Shown here: piece after piece, positions 1 through 12,700 of the stretch
How positions within the stretch are numbered: the stretch's first letter is position 1
Layout of the letters: each line of letters begins with the position of its first letter
Assembly (NCBI GenBank): GCA_905250125.1
Contig: CAJNOL010000899.1
Coordinates: forward strand, 1-64,000
Reading direction: 5' to 3'
Length of the DNA stretch: 64,000 nucleotides
Source: Rotaria sordida
Lineage: Eukaryota; Rotifera; Eurotatoria; Philodinida; Philodinidae
Position numbers and translations under genes: made by a program
The notes under the pieces: generated by a model
Databases searched by the model: none
The model's input: the letters and a program-made list of their open reading frames with translations, nothing else
Told to the model about the DNA's origin: nothing

Positions 1-2474
1 TAAATCGATGTGTTTTTACAATCGTAGAATGATAAAAACCAAATCTTATCTTCTCTTTCAATTGATGATTAAACTTGATTAAATAACGCAAATACTATTG
101 AACTATTGTATAACAAATATGGTTCTCGAGTTCAAATACAATGAAATCTCTATTATTGAATACTAAAACCCATCGAGTCAGAAACTATTCGGACTCGACC
201 TGGAGCTGCTCGAGGTCAGATCGAACCTGAGAGGTTCTAATGAACACCTTCCATATATTAATATGTCATGTATACTTCTTATTCTTGTTGCTTTTCGATG
301 AATAATTAAGGAATCTCTAATACATTTAATGTCTTATATTCTTCTTCTTTTTTCTTGTAGTCGAATATTTCGTATGAAATAGTAATCAATATGTACGTAA
401 TTGTATATTTATCGTGAAATTGTTAATAAAAATATTTGCCAAGATAGCTTATCAGTCATGTCAAATATAAGTTATAAAATCAAGAGTGTTTTTATGACGT
501 GAACAATATTTAAATTTTTGATTTAGGAAATTTTATTGCATATAACAATTAATTTAGAATGGGTATATTTTCATCAAAATAATTAGAAATATAAATCAAA
601 AATATTTATTATAAATAATAAGTATTGATAATTATTTTTAAGTTGTCAAATAGTTTTTTTTTTAAATAAATGTGGAATTTTCTGTCTTAAAATAATAAAC
701 TTTCCAGTCATTTTTGGTTCAAGTATCTGAGATTTCCTGTCAATTCTTATTGATTAATTTTATTAATATTCTGTAAGGACTTATATTGAATATACCTCGA
801 GAATTGTGAATAGAGTTATCATCACGAGAGAATATCCAAATTACATCCTTTTCCTTAATTAGCTTAAAGATTATCAACACATAAAACATACACCGAGTCC
901 AAAAAGAGTAGGTCATAAAACGGTTTTGAAATCACCTAATTTTAATAAAATGAATTTGTTTTTTTGAATCATCTCAAAATATACAAAACATTTCTTATCA
1001 TTGAATGACATTCGATACTTCATAGATTTCTTATTTTTTGTGTGATCACAAAAATAAAAAAAAAAGTGATAAAACTAATATTGTTCGAAAGTAAAAATAT
1101 TTTTTGACATAAAATTATAGACAAAACAGAAAATATTAAATTGAAATGATTATTCTACATATTATTTTCAATGAAATCTAATCGTATTTCGAAGGTTAAT
1201 CGATTTGTATTACTAAAATGACATATTTGTTCTTCTATTTTCATATTTATCACAAAGAACGACTTTATACTATTATCGAAATAAAAGACATCTATGAAGA
1301 TTTTTCATTTATTGAAAACAAAAAATATTCTTTTACAAATCTTTATAACTTAACTTGACAGTAATGTCATTTACATTCTCTTTTTTAAGCGTTTTTTCCG
1401 TAGTACGACCAACATTTAAATAAAACATCAATTAAATTTGTCTATAAAATATTCTAATAATAATTTAATCTGCTTAAGGGAACTCTCCCTTTTCAATGTA
1501 TTTCGAGAACGATATGGTGAAAATTTTTGAAATTTTCAGGGTAAATAAATCTTGATGAGTAGAATAAAAATTGTCATCGATTCAGAGTTCCGAAATGCTT
1601 TGTTCAGAGAGATTATGGGTTCCAAGGGTCAAAAATGACCTGAAGTTTTCCTCCCTCGGCAAACGGCCATATTAGAATCTTTTGCGCTGATATTTTTTCC
1701 TTTGAAAAATATTGTTCCTGAGGCTCAGGAGAAGCAAAACACTGGAGACATCATCAAAAAAAAGATTTATTCGGATCGTGTCAACTTTGTAAAATCTGCT
1801 AAACTTCATAGGCACAATATTTTCAAGAGAAAACACGCATCTCAATTTGATCGAAGTACTCATTAAAAAAGTTTGAGTCCAATCGGTCGTACTATGTAGG
1901 AGAAAACTTCAATTTTTTGTTTAAAAATCTCGTTTTCGCAAAGGAAATTGAATTTTTTTACATGCAAAAAAAAAGATAGTTTTACCTCGTTAAAGTGTGC
2001 TCATTAGATGAAGAGCATTTAAATTCACATACCAAATAAAAAAAGCAAAAATTTTGGGTAAGAAAAGGGAAGATCTTCTTAAGTTAGTCATATGTACATT
2101 ATTCATTTTTGAACACAAGATTAACATATGATTATCGTACATAAATATACAAATAATAAAATTAATTTGACGAAAACAAATTTCAACTTTGATTTTATTC
2201 ATGATTGAAAAACTACTATAAATATTCTTAAATCAAGCAGAAAAAGACATAAATTTTTTGATCATTTTGGTTTATTAATTAGTTGATGTGATCTTAATTA
2301 GCAACGGCATACAATTTAATATATATATATATATGTATATAGATAATGAACACAATACTCTGTACAAACTGTTCACTCTCTTCGTTAGTTCTTTTCTTTG
2401 TTTAGGCATATTTTAATGATAAATATTATCAAATAAATATGTTATGTAAATTGAAATGAAAATTTTAATAATTA
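1..2474. other. intergenic, no gene seen
   Basis: AT-rich DNA with stop codons in all frames and no recognisable protein. It holds a short patch at about 175-235 in which TCGAG/CTCGA-type words recur (see findings), a somewhat GC-richer stretch at 1480-1670 with no coding signal, and an (AT)n microsatellite near 2318-2340. The short minus-strand open frames around 1672-1863 and 1990-2202 have no domain or composition that suggests coding. Confidence 0.6.
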
Positions 2475-3234
2475 TTATGTATACATAAGTTCAGCTGCAC
2501 CAGATAATGATTTTGGTAAATAAAGAAAATTATCAAGATAAGCAGCTAATTCTTCAACATTACATGAATTAGCTGCTGGCCGTCGTGTATCAACAATTGT
2601 ACATGATAATTGTGATTGTGATTGTGATTGTGATGATGAATGATTATCAATATTTGATTCTTCTTCAATAATAGATGGTAATATAGATTTTGTACGAAAT
2701 AAAGTTATTGTTGTTGGTGATGAATATCGAATATGATGTGAACGTATATTTGATGATAGATGTGTATTACGACGTGTTTGAGGAAAATGACATGTTGATA
2801 AAGAACGAAATCGATTAAGTAATGATGGAGATGATAGAGAAAAACGCATTGATAATGTTCGACGTGCATATGGAACTAATGAACGACAAGATACTTTTTC
2901 AGTAACATCATTATTATCATCATCATCATTTTCTTCTTGTTGTTCTTGAATTTTTGATATTGATGATGAATTTAAACGTTTAAGACGAGATGAACGAAAT
3001 GCTTTTACTTGACATGTAGGAACTGAACGAAATCGTAATGATAAATTAGATGATTTATATGAAGATCTAAATATTTTATTTTATTTTTATTCTTATTAAA
3101 TAATAAATAGAATAAGATTTATTTTACCCTTGAATAGAACCACCCAATGTACTTTCATCAATTAAATTACATAATTGATCAATATCAGATATTGGCAGAG
3201 TTTTATTTTGTTCAACTGATTCTCGTTGATCCAT
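2475..3234 (-). CDS. OSER1: OSER1-like oxidative stress-responsive serine-rich protein
   Basis: Two exons on the minus strand: 3234-3128 and 3066-2475, joined across a 61-bp GT-AG intron; the spliced frame is 699 nt (232 aa). The C-terminus is the diagnostic part: an acidic/hydrophobic helix AAYLDNFLYLPKSLSG followed by AAELMYT-stop. This matches the conserved end of metazoan OSER1 (DUF776 family: ...YLYIPKKMS..AEMMYT). The middle is Ser/Arg-rich with a basic patch (FRSSRLKRLN) and an (SQ)n tract from a (TGTGAT)n-like repeat. OSER1 is a small nuclear or cytosolic protein induced by peroxide stress downstream of FOXO in animals; its biochemical role is poorly known. The start is the first ATG of exon 1 (MDQRESVEQNK). 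Vertebrate OSER1 is about 290 aa, so this is a shorter form. Divergent from UROD, 1.6 kb away. Confidence 0.8.
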
Positions 3235-3741
3235 TTCATAACAAATTAAAATAAAGAAAATTTTTTTTTTCTTATTTTAAAATTTGACGTTTATCTAAAT
3301 AAGAAACAATTAAATAATAGACTCGATTTTTCTACTAAGTAAATGAAAACCTTCTATTCGAGAAAGACAAAGAAAATCGATGTAAATTGATCGATGAATC
3401 ATTCAGTCTTGTGCATTTATATTTTATCCATTATGGACTTTTGCCATTGGTCTTTAACATGTGCCTTTACATGTTCTCTTGATTTAGATTTGCTTTCTTT
3501 TTTTTGAGTCCTTTGAATTTATTTTATGTTTAAATAGAAAGAAAAAGATTCATGTGTCTAGTTAGAAATTTTATGTAGATAAAAATAATTTTAAAAATAA
3601 AAAAAAACAAGTAGTGTTTCAATAATATAGATGTCGATAATCCGAGATAAAACGAATGATTCGTTTGTATTATTTACCAATAAGATTTGTCATAGTCGTT
3701 TCGTGATGATGGGATAGATAATCTCGATAATTTTATCCTAT

Positions 3742-4102
3742 GATCAGATATACATGAATCATCAAGTCTATGTCAAACTGAAAATCCATCAATGCACTTA
3801 GAATAAAACTTATTTTGCAGCATACAAAATACATCGCTTCATACAGGTTATTTATCATATTAAATTTTTATGACTAACTTAAATTAGGGAGTTGATTTTA
3901 ACAATATCTCGCGTTTATACTGTTCTCACATAAACAACTTGTTGTACTCTTATTCAAACATCACTGTTATGTAGAGTCATCCTTTGTGTGAAATTCATCT
4001 TATGTAAAAATAAAATATATGGACGAATATATCATCTGCTTGAATAAATTTCTTTTTCGGATGTTTCACTAAATTTAGATGTCACTTCACAAAATGCATT
4101 CA
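3742..4102 (+). repeat. diverged interspersed repeat, copy A
   Basis: About 360 bp that aligns in the same orientation with 7973-8360. Shared blocks include CATGAATCATCAA, AATGCACTTAG, TTATTTAT.ATATTAAAT, TGTTCTCA, TTGTACTCT and AAATTCATCTT. Identity looks like 65-75% with small indels. No coding frame is kept. The two copies lie on either side of UROD and the tRNA-like unit. Confidence 0.7.
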
Positions 4103-4228
4103 ATATTAATTTTCATTTCTCGTGATGCTATATATCACCAGATCGTGTTAAGATAATTTCGATAAATATATTTTCCACAATATGTTTTCATCATAGGAAT
4201 ATATTAGAATAATAAAGGGTATTCGTTT

Positions 4229-4280
4229 AGCTGATGTTCCACCTTGTGATGTTATAACATCACACGGTGGAACATCAGCT
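4229..4280. repeat. 52-bp loopless palindrome
   Basis: Two 26-nt arms meet at 4254/4255 with no spacer. The arm starts AGCTGATGTTCCACC and continues (T/G)TGTGATGTTA; 25 of 26 positions are complementary. It could extrude as a cruciform or be the remnant of a foldback element. There is no T-run that would make it a Pol III terminator. Confidence 0.9.
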
Positions 4281-4819
4281 TTAATGTTACCTATAATACT
4301 TTTTCTTGAGTTTCGCCAGAAAAGCAAAGTAATTCAATTCTAAAAATGAACTCTTATGAGAATCAGGTGAGTATCGAATTAATTTACTACGGGTTAGTTA
4401 TAAAATAAAGTCATGAATAGTTTTTAATCATTGGAATTTTCTTTTGTTATAAAAAGTCAATTTTTTATTAATTGGTGAACAACCAAAGAGATACGTTGGA
4501 AACGAAGATTCATGGTTTGTAGAAGTAACAATCAGTATTCCTTGACATTTTATATACAATGCTAATAGAAATTCTTGACGTTGGTGTCGGTTGAGTTCCT
4601 ACGTAAAAACTAGAAGGAGAAGTTATACAAATTTTGTTGATATACTACGTTGAGAGAACTAATTGCTCTAGTGATCTAATGTTTTAGCAATATTCCGTCA
4701 TATCACAAATATTTTCCGTCGAATAATAATAAAACTAGATTCTATTTTCTTTTTGATAATTCTCATTAAATAAGATTTCATTTTGTAAATATAAAATAGT
4801 CTAAGAATAATTTGTAGAT

Positions 4820-6035
4820 ATGTCTAATTTAACAGGAGATGAACAATTACAAAAAGAATTTCCTCCATTAAAAAATAATTTAATATTAAGAGCATGTCGT
4901 GGTGAAAAAATTGAACGTGTACCAATATGGATAATGCGTCAAGCAGGTCGTTATTTACCTGAATATTTATCTATTCGAAGTCAACATTCATTTTTTGATG
5001 TTTGTCGAACACCATCAATATGTTGTGAAGTGACACTTCAACCATTACGACGTTTTGATCTTGATGCTGCAATTATATTTAGTGATATTCTTGTTGTACC
5101 ACAAGCACTTGGTATGCAAGTTGATATGATTGCTAAAGAAGGACCACGTTTTGCTCATCCACTTAATGTACCAGCTGATATAAAAACATCTATTGATCGA
5201 AATAAAAAAGCAAGTATTGAATTGAAATATGTTTATGATGCCATTACTTTAACAAGACATACACTTGATGGTCGATGTCCATTAATTGGATTTAGTGGTG
5301 CACCATGGACATTGATGTCTTATATGATTGAAGGTAAAATTTTGAATTTTTTTTTTTTTTTTTTTTTTTGTATTTTTTATATTTTTGATTAAGGAAAAGG
5401 TAGTGAAACTCATGCAAAAGCAAAAAAATGGTTATATACATATGTTGAAGACTCTCATGATCTTCTACAATTTTTAACACATTTTATTATTGATTATCTT
5501 GTCGAACAAGTTTGTGCTGGTGCTCAACTTCTTCAATTATTTGAATCACATTGTGAATGTTTAAATCATGATTTATTCGTTCGTTTTTTCTTTACCTTAT
5601 TTACGTCAAATTGCAAAAGGTGTTCGTGATTTATTATCGCGTCGTCAAATTCCTCATGTACCACTTATTATATTTGCTAAAGATGCTCATTATGCTTTAG
5701 ATGAATTATGTTCATCATCATTTGATGTTGTTGGTCTTGATTGGACAATAACACGAAAACAAATTCGAACATTACGAGAAAAATATCCAAATATTACTTT
5801 ACAAGGAAATCTTGATCCTTGTGCACTTTATGCATCACAAAATGATTTAGAAAAAATGATTAAACAAATGATTGAAATATTTGGAACAAAAAATTATATT
5901 GCTAATTTAGGTCATGGAATATATCCAGATGCTAATATTGATAATGTTAAATATTTCGTTGATACAATTCATCGAATTTCAAAAGATATTATCAAAAATG
6001 AAACAATACCAAAGATAATCAATTCAAATAAATAA
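4820..6035 (+). CDS. UROD: uroporphyrinogen decarboxylase (one frame break)
   Basis: Decarboxylates the four acetate side chains of uroporphyrinogen III to give coproporphyrinogen III, the fifth step of haem synthesis, in the cytosol. Two exons: 4820-5333 and 5394-6035, with a 60-bp intron rich in T (junction codon GGA in [18 protein letters not shown]). Signature [10 protein letters not shown] at residues 39-48 with substrate-binding Arg40/Arg44; catalytic Asp89 in [23 protein letters not shown] and NLGHGIYPD follow in order. In exon 2 the frame breaks at a T6 run (5584-5589): the upstream frame reads [13 protein letters not shown], the downstream frame resumes at [10 protein letters not shown]. 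The family has no gap here, so one extra T explains it. Ignoring that base gives 384 aa, against 367 in human. Either an assembly homopolymer error or a recent inactivation; everything else looks functional. Confidence 0.93.
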
Positions 6036-7015
6036 TTAAATATTCTTTTTCTTTTCTTTTTTTCAAGTTTACAAGAATTCTTTTTTTCTTTTTTAAAAGA
6101 AAATTATTTCATTAATAAATATCGTTTAGATTATACTATGAGAATTATATTTGAATATTTTATTTTATTTTATTTTTAATAAGGATAATAATAATAATAA
6201 TAATGAATAACAATTTAACTTTTCTAATAAATGAGGACGGATCTAACATTTTCGGACATAAGGAAGATCATCGTGTTTCGTATCGATTCATATTTTTATG
6301 TGTGGGTGAAAATCTTCAGTTGTATCTACACCCATATTGACACTTATTAATTGAGGCAACAATTCATTTTCTATATAATAAAATATCAAAGTCAATGATC
6401 TATTCCTTTTGATATAAAATATTCTTATTTAGAAATTTTTACTTGATACCACGCGTTACCTTTGAAGATTTTAAATAATTCTATTAAAATAATTCTTAAA
6501 ATATGAATATACGAAAAATTAAAGTTGTTTTAATTGTTTAAAGTGAATTTTCTTTATACTGCAAAAGTTATTTCATTTAGAGTAATATTGATAATTTCAT
6601 GATATATATATACCAAGAAAAAAAAAAAACAATAAAGCAATATCTTTATTAGTAATATACATAATATAAATCGACAAGATAACCTTTCATAAGTTTTCTA
6701 AGCTTGACGGAATAAAAGCTGCATCTTAGAATTACTGATGTTATCGAAGAACGTCGTTTGTATTATACTAATATAATTCTTTTTTGGAAAAGGTTCACAA
6801 CACAACGAAATATAATTTTAAATGTAAAATATCGATTTCTATTGCATATTCTCTAGAGTGTTACTTTAGAGACCAAAACGAGTAAGAAAACTTTCATTAG
6901 GATTCGATTCATACTGTTACATCGAAAGGATATTCTTATTTTCACACTGTTACGCGTTGTTATCAGCGAGATAGCAACGTGATGGTATGACCACAGAACG
7001 GAACAAAAGAATAAT

Positions 7016-7089
7016 CTCCCTTCGCATGGAATCGAACCATGCATCTCCTGCTTTCCGGGCAGTCGTATTAACCACTGTACTAGAAAGGA
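7016..7089 (-). tRNA. tRNA-like sequence with intact Pol III boxes (possible tRNA pseudogene or SINE head)
   Basis: On the minus strand the 74-nt unit folds as a cloverleaf. The acceptor arm TCCTTTC pairs with GAAGGGA; the D-arm is GTA/TAC; the anticodon stem is (A)CTGC/GCAG(G); the T-arm CATGG/CCATG encloses the loop TTCGATT. The A box TAGTACAGTGG and B box GGTTCGATTCC both fit consensus. A TTTT tract lies about a dozen bases past the 3' end. Defects: the anticodon loop reads CCGGAAA, so position 33 is C instead of the near-invariant U; one extra C sits between T-stem and acceptor; the D-stem is 3 bp. Nominal anticodon GGA would be Ser, but the long Ser variable arm is absent. So transcription by Pol III is plausible, decoding is doubtful. 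Confidence 0.5.
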
Positions 7090-7245
7090 GTACTCATTAT
7101 TCGTTTCGTTCTGTCTTATGTTCGAAGGGGAACACTTCGAACATAACACACTAATGTTCTTTTTTTTAAGCGAACTATAGTCTGTCCAAAAAGTCCATGC
7201 GTGTGACTATTTGTTGAATAACTTAAGAACAGAAACAGTTAGAGA

Positions 7246-7698
7246 CCTGCGGTTTTCACCAATCGAAGAAGATAATATGAGGACGTCTTTTTCTCCGATA
7301 TTGTATACGATGAATTTATTTTAGAATCAATCATTTTCTCAAAACATTGGAAAATGTGATGCGTGATAACGGTCTATTATTTCGATGAGATTTTGATTTT
7401 AATATATGATCTAGATAGAGAGACTTCAGATCTATAGCTTAAGATATAATTTAAATGATTATCTTCACATCTTCTTATATTAAGCAAATGCAATTCTCTA
7501 TTTGCTTCCTCAAAAAATACGAATTACTCTTGAATTTTTTTAATTTTTTGTTAAAAATTTCATCTCAACGACAGAATATTTTCGTACATTTTGTCGATGC
7601 TTTCTAAAAAGGGTTGATTTTAAAATGAATTTGTCGTATATAACATTGGAGAAAAAGACGTCTCCATATCACCTCCTTCGATTGATGAAAACCGCAGG
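7246..7698. repeat. 85-bp inverted repeat flanking 283 bp
   Basis: Arms 7246-7330 and 7614-7698 are inverted copies at roughly 80% identity (CCTGCGGTTTTCA, AATCGAAG, GACGTCTTTTTCTCC, GTATA.GA, AATT.ATTTTA). The interior has no coding frame. It resembles a small non-autonomous DNA element, but no target-site duplication was identified. Confidence 0.7.
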
Positions 7699-7972
7699 CT
7701 TGAAAGATTAGAATTTTATGCATTGAGTGCAACTATCAAAATTGAGCAAGCGAAAATTGAAAAAAAAATTTATGATAAAAGGATAATAACTTGTTTCAAT
7801 AAAAAAAATTTCACCTGAAAGGAATAATTTAAACAGGGTGTGGGTGTGACGGTGAATATTGTCTATCTTAACAAGCATATCGATACCTATCTTTTGACAT
7901 ATATAGAAAATAAAAAGCATAGCACGGACCAATGAACTCGACTTTTGCTTACTTCACACAATCACCTTTTGG

Positions 7973-8360
7973 TCATCAGATACGCATGAATCATCAAATT
8001 AATGTTGAACAAGAAATTCATTAATGCACTTAGGATGAAGTTCATTTTGAAAAATTGATATTGTTAACATATGAAATATATCATTGATATGAATTATTTA
8101 TGATATTAAATTCTTATGATCAACTAAAATGAAGAAGTTAGTTTTAATGATATTTCATGTTTGTATTGTTCTCAAGTAAAATTTCTTGTACTCTCATTAA
8201 CACATTATTGTAGTCTAGCGCCATCGTTTGCATAAAATTCATCTTTCCTAAATTTAGAAATATTTTGGTAAATATACCGTTTAATTTAATTAATTTCTAG
8301 CAAAATTTTTTTTTCTGATGTTTTCATCAAATCCAGATGTTACATCACTCAATGCATGAG
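7973..8360 (+). repeat. diverged interspersed repeat, copy B
   Basis: Same-orientation partner of 3742-4102 (see there). Similarity fades beyond about 8360, with weak traces to about 8410. Confidence 0.7.
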
Positions 8361-8797
8361 ACATTGACCCGTATTAATCTTCATAGGTTATATCATCGTA
8401 TAACGCACTCTACTAGTTATTTTTATCCTTCTATAGACTTTTTTCAATAGAGTTTTTCTATTTCAGATAAATTTGTAGCAAGATATAGTATCTCTGATGG
8501 TAGATGCGTCAAAAAAAAGCAAAATATAAAGAATATCTGTTACGTCGGTATATATACTGTTTAACATTTTGCGCAGAACAACAAAATCTACTTAATAATA
8601 TTTGCTAAAAAAAAGTAACGGTTGTTCTCCAGGTGATTATATGCATCTGTTAACAGAAAATTATTAAATATAATTTTTTCTATTTCTTTTTTTAAAAAAT
8701 ATTGTTTCCTTTTTTTTTTAATCCTGCAAAATCTCCAGGGTTATATGACGAAAAAAATATATATTATAATACTCTCTGCTTACGAAAAAAGCGGTGT

Positions 8798-8924
8798 ACA
8801 CATACACTTTAGTAGTATAAGTAGAGTGTAAAAAGACATTTCGTTTTGAATTTCCATTTGAAACGTTGATCCAAAATACGATATCTTTTTTACGCTTTGT
8901 TTATATTAGTAAAGTATATGTGTA
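8798..8924. repeat. short foldback
   Basis: An imperfect inverted repeat: ACACATACACTTTAGTAGTA at 8798 pairs with TATTAGTAAAGTATATGTGT ending near 8922, and the inner parts (AGTGTAAAAAG / CTTTTTTACGCT) also pair. The interior is about 50 bp. Could be a MITE remnant. Confidence 0.45.
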
Positions 8925-9741
8925 TACTTTTTTTTTTCGTATGTAGATAGTTTCACAATGCACACTAATGAAATTTTATATAGAATATATTAAAAAAATA
9001 TTAAAAAAACCAATTAATCTTTCGTGCTTTGACAAGAATACCTATACGATAATTAAAATAGATGGTAAGCGAAAAATACATTTTTGTACTTTTTGCCCTA
9101 ATATAATTAAAAAGAGATTGTAGGATAAAAAGTAAGTGATGCTTTTTAGAAAAAAAAAGGATTATTTTATTTTATTTTATTTTTTTGTTACAAAATACAT
9201 ATAATCATGTTGTAAACAAAGTATTATGTATACAGCAGAGTGTACTCAGTGCATTTTGCTATTCTGTACAAAACTTAAAACAGCATGTTTGAATAGAAGT
9301 AGTAGATGTCTGGCACGTTTTGTTACTTCTGCTTGGTAAATTTGCTATGAAAAATATTGCTTTGGATTTCCATTTGAAACATAGCTGAGATATTTTAGTT
9401 CTTTTTTTTTCTTAATTTTTCAATCACAAAAACTAATTACAAATAGATTGAGAGAAATATCTATTTATAAGATTAGTTTAAAGTGGGTAGAGATAACAGC
9501 TTCTATATCTAATACAAAAATATGAGAAAAAATTCTAGACTGATATACATTATCAGTCGTCAATGATGATATATACATGCATGAAAAGAATAAGAACAAT
9601 TTTACGCACTATTATCTTAACATTTATGATAAAACAAAAATTAAATTGCACTTAATTTTTTTTTTCTTAACATTTTATTTCCTCTTATAGAATGTTTTAA
9701 TTATCTTTCTTTTTTAATAGAAAAATATAGATTCAACTGAT

Positions 9742-12700
9742 ATGGCTGGATCTTGTGATTTGAATTGGGAAGATCCAAAAATAACAACATATCCAGGAAA
9801 TCCACATCCATTAGGTGCATTTTATGATGGTCATGGAATTAATTTTGCATTATATTCAGAATGTGGAACTAGACCATTTTTATGTTTATTTCGACCAGCT
9901 CATGATGCGACACATGAATTAGTTGAATATGCTCGAATTAAAATGAAAGGTAATCTTTTTCTTTTTCAAAATTTTTTTTTTTTGTGAAATTTTTATCGAA
10001 ATATTTTATTTTAGAACGAACACATCATATTTGGCATATTTATTTACCTGATTTTGAACCGGGTCAAATCTATGGATATCGTGTTGATGGTCCTTATGAT
10101 CCACAAAATGGTCATCGTTTTAATGTAAATAAATTATTAATTGATCCATATGCACGAGCTATTACTGGTAAATTAGAATGGGATGATGCATTATTTGGTT
10201 ATGATGTTAATGATCAATCTCCAGAAAAAGATTTATCATTTAGTACTGTTGATAGTGCACCATTTATGCCAAAATGTGTTGTTATTGATTCAAGTAATTT
10301 TAATTGGGGTGGTGATACTCCATTAAATATTCCTTTTCATGAAACAATTATTTATGAATTACATGTAAAAGGTTTTACAAAATTACTTCCAGATATTCCA
10401 GAAGAAATACGTGGAACATATGCTGGATTAGCACATCCAACAACAATTGAATATTTTAAAAAACTTGGAATAACAGCTGTTGAATTAATGCCTGTACAAC
10501 ATTTTGTTACTGATCGTTATTTAAAAGATCGTGGTTTAACAAATTATTGGGGTTATCATACACTTGGATTTTTTGCTCCAGATGTTCGTTATTCATCATC
10601 TGGAACTTATGGAGAACAAGTTCTTGAATTTAAAAGAATGGTTAAAAAATTACATAAAGCTGGTATTGAAGTTATTCTTGATGTTGTTTATAATCATACT
10701 GGTGAAGGAAATCAACTTGGACCAACATTATCGTTTAAAGGTATTGATAATAGCAGTTATTATCGTCTTACAGAACATGATAAAAGATTTTATTTTGATT
10801 ATACTGGTACTGGAAATACACTTAATTGTCGATTACCAAATGTATTAAGATTAATTATGGATAGTCTTCGATATTGGATTTTAGATATGCATGTTGATGG
10901 TTTTAGGTAATTCATTTTCTATCCAATACTTTCACATTAGGAAAAAAATAGCCATGCATTATTGAGGAAAAAGGGTGAAGTATTTTCGAACAATTAGCTA
11001 ATAGTAATCGTTGGATAGATGATAATGAATCATTCTGATTATTTTATTTTTTAGATTTGATTTGGCAGCAACACTTGCTCGTGAATTACATGCAGTTGAT
11101 CGTTTAAGTGCATTTTTTGATATAATTCATCAAGATCCAATTATTGGTCGAGTTAAATTACTTGCTGAACCATGGGATTTAGGTGAAGGTGGTTATCAAA
11201 TAGGAAAATTTCCACCAGGTTGGGCTGAATGGAATGGAAAATATCGTGATTGTGTTAGAGATTATTGGCGTGGTCAACCAAGCATACTTTCGGAATTTGC
11301 TGAACGTTTTACTGGAAGTTCAGATTTATATTTTGAAGAACGTCGGGGACCAACAGCTTCAATTAATTTTTTAACAGCTCATGATGGTTTTACATTACAT
11401 GATTTAGTTTCATATAATGAAAAACATAATGAGATGAATGGTGAAGGTAATCTTGATGGTGAAAGTCATAATCGTTCATGGAATTGTGGTGCTGAAGGTC
11501 CAACGGATGATGTCAAGGTTAATCAATTTCGTGATTGTCAAAAACGAAATTTTTTAACAACATTGTTTTTATCTCAAGGAATTCCAATGTTAGTTGCAGG
11601 TTAGTTAAATGAAATTCTCTTTTTTTTTCATTGATAGAAATAAGGAAATTAGGAGTTATTATTGAAAAGAGTCAATGAAATATTTCTACTACTTTTTAAT
11701 AACGGATTACATTAAAATGATTATTATAATAGAAAACTTGGTTTCGATATTTTTCAAAAAAATAACTAACGATTAAATGAAAAGACATTTTTAAATGTAA
11801 ATGAACAAAAAAGATATTGAAAAAATAGAAACTACTAGGATAATTCAAAAGTAGTGATGGTAGTATTTTAATGCCTTATAAAAAAAACTTTCTATATAGT
11901 CTGATAGTAAAAGCAATGCTCTATTTTTCTGTGATATTTATTTGATCATTCTTCAACTAATATCATAATAATAAAATTTCGAAAAAAAAATCTCTTTGTT
12001 TTATTATAAGTGACGATAATTATTAGATCATATTTTGTTTTCGATGTGTGTCCTTTCTTGATGTTCTGTTTCTCATTCCCTGTTATGCCTAGTCGTTTAT
12101 ACATATTAGAGTATACAAAAAGTATTGATGGTAGAATAAAGAAAGAGATACAGAAACAAATTCATCAGGTGTTCAGAGTAATCGTCGTGGTTATCTATGC
12201 ATAATTGTATTCGTTGAATTCATTGATTAAACATTGTTCTCTACTCTATCTTATTTAAAGAGTTCATGAAGTTGGACACAGTACGATACAACGATTCAAA
12301 ATCGTTTTGATCGGTTAGATTTTGTTTGATTAAGTCAAATAACCGAAAATCACATGGTGCCAAATCGAGAGAATTACTTAAATAAAAACTTGATCAACTT
12401 GTTTTTTGTGTTTCTTTGTTGTTCTATCACCACTACTTTTTATATACTCTAATATGTATCGACGGCTAGGCGTAGAAGAAGACGAGAAACAGAACATCAA
12501 GAAAGGGATATCCATTTAAGATAAAATATGATCTAATATTATCGTTATCTTTTGTAACAAATAGATCTTATCAAACTTTTTTGTTATTATGATATTAGTT
12601 AAAGAATGATTAAATAAATATTAGAGAAAAATAGAGCATTGCTTTTACTATCAGACTATATAGAGAGAAAGTTTTTTATAAGATACTTACATACTTCCGC

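Larger units (their letters stand above)
3235..4819. other. spacer between divergent OSER1 and UROD
   Basis: No open frame of interest. It should contain both promoters, but no element can be placed confidently in such AT-rich DNA. It holds one copy of a 360-bp diverged repeat (3742-4102) and a 52-bp palindrome (4229-4280), listed separately. Confidence 0.6.
6036..9741. other. spacer between UROD and the debranching enzyme
   Basis: No protein gene recognised. It contains a (TAA)n tract near 6187-6205, a tRNA-like unit (7016-7089), a stem-loop just upstream of it on the minus strand (7117-7145, 11-bp stem TATGTTCGAAG, 7-nt loop), an 85-bp inverted repeat (7246-7698), repeat copy B (7973-8360) and a small foldback (8798-8924). 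Confidence 0.6.

Noticed and set aside
6853..7149. 98-codon minus-strand open frame
   Set aside because: It is the accidental translation of the tRNA-like unit and the stem-loop beside it.
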